NCBI RefSeq assembly: GCF_026213295.1
Contig: NC_079420.1
Span: 4,107,268-4,171,267 of the forward strand
Direction of reading: 5' to 3'
Length of the DNA: 64,000 nt
From: Gadus chalcogrammus
Taxonomy: Eukaryota > Chordata > Actinopteri > Gadiformes > Gadidae
In this document: piece after piece, positions 47,701 to 64,000 of the stretch
Numbering within the stretch: the stretch's first letter is position 1
Layout: every line of letters begins with the position of its first letter
Translations under genes and position numbers: made by a program
The notes under the pieces: generated by a model
The model's database searches: none
What the model was told of the DNA's origin: nothing
Seen by the model: only the letters and a program-made list of their open reading frames with translations

Positions 47701-48955
47701 GCTCTGGGCCAACAAGCCCGACAAGCTGCAGCAGGCTAAGGACGACATCGCTGAGGTACACCCCCAACCCACCCCAATCCCCACCCCAATCCCCCCCCCC
47801 ACCCCACCCAATGTACAACCCCCCCCCCATCCGATGTACCCATGGGAGGTGTTTTGGTCGCAGGGGCGGGTCCGACAAGAAGGGGGCCTGATTTGGCACA
47901 TGCCACCCCCCCCCCCCACTGTAATCTGATTGGCCACTCAAGTGCCACGCCCACTAAATGTGGTGCATTCAATAAATGACTCAATGTTGTGGTGCATCCG
48001 TCCTCTGCTTTGCAAAGGCCCGGGGTTGTGGTCTGGAGAATTGAACACGATCTTTCATCGCGGCTGACTGTACGTTCATCCTTCCCACTGAACCTGACGA
48101 GCCCTCCGCCCTCTCTCCCTCCCCAGTGGGAGGCCAAGGTGACCCAGTACGAGGGAGACTTTGACCGGGTGTCCTCCACTGTGCGCAAAGAAGTCGTCCG
48201 CTTTGAGGTAAACACACATATTGTCTTACAAAGAAGTCCCCGTGCACAGCCTGTTGGCCCTCAGGTGCTGGTGAGATGCAGTCAACAACGGTATATAAAG
48301 TCAAAGAAGTGTCACATCACCGCACACTGCTATACGCTGATAAGCTGTTTAGTTCATGAACGACGCGTTTTGCTGTTGCCTCGTCAGGCACACATATTTT
48401 CTTACTAGACAATGACAAAGAATACTCAGTCACTCATAAACACACATTCTCACCCCTCCCCTTCCCTTCTCCCACTCAAACCCACGTGCACATGCGGGCA
48501 GTCACTTTCACTCACTTACTCACTCACCTCTGTGTGTGTGTGTTCTCACAGAAGGAGAAGGTGAAGAACTTCAAGAGGCAGATCATCAAGTACCTTGAGA
48601 CTCAGCTCAAGGCTCAGCAACAGGTGAGCCTCTGCTCTGATGGGGTTTAAAGTTAATCAATGTTTACATCAAATCACGTACAGCAAAGGTCGGTATTCTA
48701 TTGTATTCATCATTGTAGCCCTGCTTGATATTCCACTAATATTCTCTTATTGGGTGATTGGGTTCTGAGCATTTAGGCTGTTGTATAGAAGTAGAAAGCG
48801 TATTAATGTTTCTTACATTTAGTCATTGAGCGGACAATTCTACAATTGGATAAATCGGGAGCAGTTTCGCACCAATACTAACGTAGCTCCCCATCTCTCC
48901 TCAGCTCATTAAATACTGGGATGCGTTCTTACCTGAGGCTAAAGCCATCGCCTAG
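38705..48955 (+). CDS. snx1: sorting nexin 1 (SNX-BAR, retromer-associated)
   Basis: Fifteen exons: 38705-38839, 39971-41036, 41638-41780, 42254-42320, 42529-42572, 43083-43224, 43992-44070, 44836-44911, 45159-45272, 46070-46163, 47037-47242, 47612-47755, 48127-48207, 48552-48623 and 48905-48955. All are GT-AG and in phase, giving 837 residues against 522 in human. Residues 1-450 form an acidic, disordered region. The PX domain (about 457-586) contains [14 protein letters not shown], the basic and proline-rich [10 protein letters not shown] loop and [13 protein letters not shown]. The BAR domain (about 610-837) ends [26 protein letters not shown] and the EEEEQED stretch mark it as SNX1, not SNX2. 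SNX1 binds endosomal phosphoinositides, pairs with SNX5/6 and forms recycling tubules. Exon 2 (355 residues) is unusually large and multiplies DLF/DIF motifs. The a or b paralogue is not decided. Confidence 0.93.
39240..39970. other. snx1 intron 1, nothing recognisable
   Basis: AT-rich sequence with no repeat or exon recognised. Confidence 0.45.
41443..41565 (+). repeat. intronic duplicate, copy 1
   Basis: TTTACTCTACTTAAATGTTT and CTACACCTCCTACCTT are repeated with changes at 42799-42935. Both copies lie in snx1 introns. Confidence 0.75.
42799..42935 (+). repeat. intronic duplicate, copy 2
   Basis: Matches 41443-41565 through TTTACTCTACTTAAATATTT, CTACACCTCCTATCTT and AAATGGCCCTTTCAAGATCA, with a small insertion between blocks. 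Confidence 0.75.
43230..43552 (+). mobile_element. hAT-like MITE, family C, copy 1
   Basis: Starts TAGGGCTGGGCGATGAATCG immediately after the snx1 exon 6 donor (43225) and ends ATAATCGAGCAGCTCTA. Related copies are at 54017-54360 (reverse) and 62997-63328. Confidence 0.75.
43604..43912. mobile_element. MITE with ATCGGTCGAT termini
   Basis: GTGATCGACTGATATATCGG at the left and CATATCGGTCGATCCCTTG at the right are inverted. The interior has repeated ATCGGTATCGGC steps. It resembles another common fish hAT-derived element. Confidence 0.6.
44075..44835. other. snx1 intron, nothing recognisable
   Basis: It contains a G13-like run near 44243 and otherwise unique sequence. Confidence 0.45.
45765..46050 (+). 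mobile_element. LINE 3'-end fragment at the snx1 exon 10 acceptor
   Basis: CCCAGTCAATCAGAGCCCTG, CACTGGACAATGCACTTTGA and CATTTCACTGCGTGTCCTGT follow the 3' UTR of L2/Maui-type fish LINEs. The tail fades into the CCTCTGAACCTCTTGCAG acceptor at 46069. Confidence 0.6.
46204..46580. mobile_element. MITE with ATCGAT-rich ends
   Basis: Begins TAGGGCTGGGTAAAAATATC 40 bp after the exon 10 donor and ends with repeated ATCGATATCGAATCGA. It is related in style to family C but with a different interior. Confidence 0.55.
46581..47000. other. snx1 intron, nothing recognisable
   Basis: No exon or repeat recognised. A C14 run lies at 47011-47024 just before exon 11. Confidence 0.4.
47285..47513. mobile_element. 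MITE family A, copy 3
   Basis: AAGGCGGAGTTATGGTTCCA at the left and TGGAACCATAACTAAGCCTT at the right. The family core GAGGGCTGTGATTGGTCGGT is present. It lies 42 bp after the snx1 exon 11 donor. Confidence 0.85.
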
Positions 48956-50300
48956 CCCGTGGACGTTAGCCCTTTGGAGGACAGAAGAGGCTGCCTTCTC
49001 TGATACACTTACCTCTTGCCTTTTTTTAAAACCAAGGAGAAGAAGAACAGGTGCATTGTAAAAGGGAGAAGAGATGCAATCCAGTTTTGTTTTTTAAGAA
49101 ATCACACTATAACACATAGCCCTTTATTCTATTGCATTGATAATTTTATATCTATTTTTTTGTTTAACCGTACACAAATATTTTCTTATTAGACGATGAC
49201 AAAGAACACACACACACACACACACAGGTAAGTGTTTAACAATGATTCCATTGATTTCCACGGGGATAACGGGGGATTGTTCTCAGGACAGTATACGCCC
49301 CCTACATTGATCAGCCAGTCCTCTTAACATTAGCGTTGTTGATTGTTTACAACAGGGCTTCTCGCCCGCGACAAAGGTAAGAGCCAGGGTAGCTCATCGT
49401 TTTGTCCGCTGTACAGAAGCTGACTTCTGTTCTCTATAAGGGAGGGGTTGGGATATTGAAAAAAGTATGAAGAGTTATAAAAATGAAATTGGTTACTACA
49501 GGAAACCATGTTGGCACTTCCTCCCAGAGTAGTTCTGGCATTTTTCTTTCTTTTTTTCAGATAAAAATAACTGTTGGTTGTGAGATTGTTGCAGAGGATC
49601 AGAGCATTATATTTGTTGGCCATGCAAGTGTGGTGTTGGGTAAGGGACAGGGGTTGTTATGTTATATAGGCTGTTGTTGTGACTGTGATGCAGGTCAAGG
49701 TCCTGTATATACTGAACGATATTTCACTTGTGTCCAAAACAAAAAGAAACTCACCACAGAACTTTATATGGATGTGCCTTTTTTCAAATTTCAACAAAAA
49801 AAAATCTGCCCCCGTAACTTTAATTATAATCTTTTTTCTACGTATTGCAGGGGCATATTGAAATGGCAATTATTTACTAATGACCATAATTAGCTGAAGA
49901 CATCTAGTTTAGCCAACAGATACATCAAACTGCTGTTATCTTGATCGATTTAATCTGAGTTCAGCATTACCAGTCACCAAAATGATCCTTGTTTTAAACC
50001 AGCAATGAGCCCGGTTTCTTTTCCCTTGTTTCGCCTCATTTTATTTGTATGAGAGCTTGAACTTAACGTCATGGGTTGGCCTCGCAGGAAACTGCGGTGC
50101 CAGCCCGTATCACTATGGTTACTATCGGAAGACATTCCTTTGCACACGTCACGTTGCTCCTTATAAAAACAATCACTAGACCCTAAATGTCGGAAATTCA
50201 GAATTTGTCTTCATATGTAGCCTTCTGTAAATCAAATGCTGCCATCACTTGTGAACGTGCACAGTGTCAAGAAAAATACATGAAATAAAAGTTGCACTTT
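48956..50300 (+). other. snx1: snx1 3' UTR with AATAAA at 50284-50289
   Basis: From the TAG at 48953-48955, the first strong poly(A) context is ATGAAATAAAAGTTGCAC at 50280, giving a UTR of about 1.33 kb. It contains a short duplicate (ATATTTTCTTACTAGAC at 48395 against ATATTTTCTTATTAGAC at 49179) and a small (CA)n at 49209-49226. Confidence 0.55.
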
Positions 50301-50760
50301 TCACATTTCTTGGCCTCCCTGGAATTCATATTTTAATGTGGTTTGCACCTCATATGCAGAAAGGTTATTTATGAGTCAACCGGTTGGGCAAAATAACTGG
50401 CAGTGTTTAATTTCCTACTGGAGATACGAGTGTCTACGCATGGTATTGTATTAGCGGTGGTGAGGATAGACCTTAATCATATTGGTTGTGGGTTTGAACC
50501 TAGAATCGTTGGAAACCATTACAGCTCTTCATTGTTTAAGATAAGCCTTTACTAATCACCCTGGAGTACGTTTAGTTCTGCATTCCATCTCCCAACACAT
50601 AGCATTTAGAATTGTCCTGGTTTCCCCCCCCACAGTCTTTTCCCAGCCCAACCAACCAATAAAAACACTGGGTAACTAAGGCTTGAAGACACTTCACATA
50701 GTTTCCCTGAGAGACTTTCACTTGAATCAAAACACTACTCTTAACTTGGGATGGCAGACT
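50301..50760. other. spacer between convergent genes
   Basis: About 470 bp between the inferred 3' ends of snx1 and ireb2, with no feature recognised. Confidence 0.4.
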
Positions 50761-50762
50761 TC

Positions 50763-52424
50763 TTTATTTGTCACTCGAGTTGCAAATCCAAAGAATAAAA
50801 CACGGGAACCCTTTTTCTGAAGCTAGAAAAGGTCAGCACTGTGCCTGAACCCAGGGGACACCAGGAACACCTGACTTAGGGGTGGTGGTGGTGGGGTTAG
50901 GGGCAGCAGTGGACATCAGTAGCAGATGAACACTTGCTACTTGCTCCAACTTGCTTTGGCCGTCCGTCAAGGCAAACACTGGCTTTCACAACTTTAGACA
51001 AAAAAAAGTCGGTTAATGGTAAAAAAAAAGAAATAATCCACATGTAGGTTTAAGTAAATCGCAGTAAACTTCATGACATGCTCAGTTATAATATATGCAT
51101 AAATGCTGCTTTCCACTTGGTTCTAAATAGCCTGACATGTTGCATTGGATGGATACACAGGTACATAATGCCATCTACTTAAAAGCTCTGCTTCTAGGCT
51201 ACTGTCCAAACGGCTTGGACACGTGAACGAATGTGAACTCTTCCTTACTCAACGGGAAGGAGTGGGCATGTTTATGGGTGTAAGTAGTTGTATTGAAACG
51301 GGGCAACACCTGATGAATGGCAGAAAGGTATGTCATATTGGTGCTCCAGTCCCAAGAGCTGTTGTGCAATAGGAGCTGGGTTCACTAAACCCATCTGCCA
51401 TGCAGTGCCCTCTCAGTAGCTACGACTCCACTGCATTTCAACCTGAAACACAGGAGCTCATCCATCTGGTTTCACCACAGTCTAGCAAAGCAGAAGAAGT
51501 GCATGTGTTGGGGAGAAGAAATGAAGACCGATTTGAATGATGACAGCCACATGGGTAAAACAGCCATTCTAAGGTGCTTTATGGGCATGCCGAAACATCC
51601 ATCGTGTGGGTAAAACCTCAATGATGAAATCTCTGTGGCATGGGGCGAAAAACCAACAGCATACAAAGTCACAAAGGGCGGAATCCGATTTGTACTCTGA
51701 TGTGTTCATGGCCTGGATTGGCATACAGACATTTTGTTCCTTATTGACGTCTAGAGCCTACTGACTCATAAATCAAGGAAATGTGGGATTGAGGTGTGGA
51801 GGTATGGTTGTGTCAGTGCAGGGTGCGTTGTGGGACCGTCACACACACACACACACATCTGATAACCAGGACATATCTAAGGGGGAGGATCTGTCCCAAG
51901 CCATATCACTGGTGGGTCCTGGGTTGGCGAGATCTGAAGCCGTCCTTTCTTGACACCAGTCAGCAATGATGACCAAAAAGTTTTTTTTGTTTTTTTTTGC
52001 ATCTGCTGTATTGACCCAAGATGTCAGCATGGGCAGAAAGAAGTGATTTCACATTTCCACGTGTGTGTGTGTGTGTGCTCTTGCAAGTGCTCGCATACCT
52101 TGTGGCAAACGTCTTATTTCATTCATGCATTCTTGGATGGATGGATGGACCCGTGACGTGTGTTTTGTTGTACTAGCACCGATAGTGGATGTCATTTGTT
52201 TCTAACCTTCCGCTTCTTGACTCCAACCTATTTGGGGGGGGGGGGGGGGGGAGAGAACTCAAAGGATTGTTATAAAAACGTGTTGCGCCTGGCCTAGCGA
52301 AGCAGGTTTTGTCAGCATGTGTCTCTTCTTGTGTTGCTGGAGGGAGCCTGGCTGTCGGCCACACTGAGCCCACGCAGCCAGATGAGGGCCCCTTTGAGCA
52401 TGCGAAAGGGGAGTGGGGTTGGTG
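50763..52424 (-). other. ireb2: ireb2 3' UTR with AATAAA at 50763-50768
   Basis: TTTATT on the plus strand at 50763-50768 is the likely poly(A) signal, giving a UTR of about 1.65 kb after the TAA at 52425-52427. It contains a G15-like run near 52233-52250 and no other recognisable element. Confidence 0.5.
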
Positions 52425-63608
<11,184 letters not shown>

Positions 63609-63884
63609 CTGCACAGGTGAACTCAGCGTCACGAGGCTGACCGGGTTATACACTAGAGAGCTTATGGGGAGGGGCAAGCTGCTGGGTTGTGAGACATTAG
63701 ACATTCAGCATACATTTATGGCTCTGCCGTTTTTTATTCACTTTTAACGTCCAAAAACACAAAAGCAGTTGCAATTTGCCCAGGTTTGGATGAGCACATC
63801 CATTGCATAGAATACACTTTGGAAGCAAGTTTGACCTTAAATAAAAAATGGTTTAATATCTCTCCTAGTAACATGTTCATACCT

Positions 63885-64000
63885 TCAATTATGTATCCAC
63901 AGTCCCTTCAGACACTCTGAGGTTATGGTTATGGGAAGGCCCATGCATGCTGAATGCGGTGCAGACATTGGGGATTGAACATGAACCCCCTAACCACACT
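63885..64000. repeat. dispersed SINE-like repeat, copy 2, cut by the window edge
   Basis: AATTATGTATCCACAGTCCC and GCAGACATTGGGGATTGAAC match 61625-61790, with a short deletion in the middle. Confidence 0.6.

Overview
This is a vertebrate nuclear window, almost certainly from a teleost fish. It holds multi-exon genes with GT-AG introns, AATAAA polyadenylation signals, fish-type MITEs, LINE and SINE tails, and very long dinucleotide tracts. The density of pure (AC)n and (AG)n runs is extreme even for fish and resembles cod-like fishes (Gadiformes), but that taxonomic guess is inference only. Nothing prokaryotic, phage or CRISPR-like is present.

Five genes can be reconstructed. (1) 6767-20691, minus: a complete 10-exon membrane-type matrix metalloproteinase, best matched to MMP15 (MT2-MMP). 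(2) 21772 to about 27754, minus: a zona pellucida (ZP)-domain membrane protein with a signal segment, one EGF-like module, a ZP module and a C-terminal membrane anchor; its start exon is unresolved. (3) 28911-38286, minus: a complete 13-exon major-facilitator transporter of the SV2 group that lacks the large luminal domain of SV2A/B/C. (4) 38705-48955, plus: a complete 15-exon sorting nexin 1 (retromer-linked SNX-BAR protein) with a giant acidic second exon. (5) 52425-63608, minus: the C-terminal 15 exons of iron-regulatory protein 2 (ireb2), whose 5' exons lie beyond the right edge. I checked reading phase across every assigned junction and the joined frames stay open.

Layout: 1-6766 is gene-poor and dominated by microsatellites. 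Genes 1 to 3 lie head to tail on the minus strand. Gene 3 and snx1 are divergent with 418 bp between start codons. snx1 and ireb2 are convergent, with candidate poly(A) signals about 480 bp apart. The five genes share no pathway; the arrangement looks like ordinary chromosomal neighbours. The introns hold a six-copy terminal-inverted-repeat MITE family, hAT-like, Harbinger-like and mariner-like MITEs, LINE and SINE tails, and minisatellites with 45, 47 and 32 bp periods.

The best leads are the expansion of acidic DLF/DIF motifs in snx1 (seven against two in the human protein), an asparagine-repeat replacement of the MT-loop in the MMP catalytic domain, splice acceptors whose pyrimidine tract is a (UG)n or pure C run, and repeats that end within a few bases of splice sites. 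I found no clearly new biological system.
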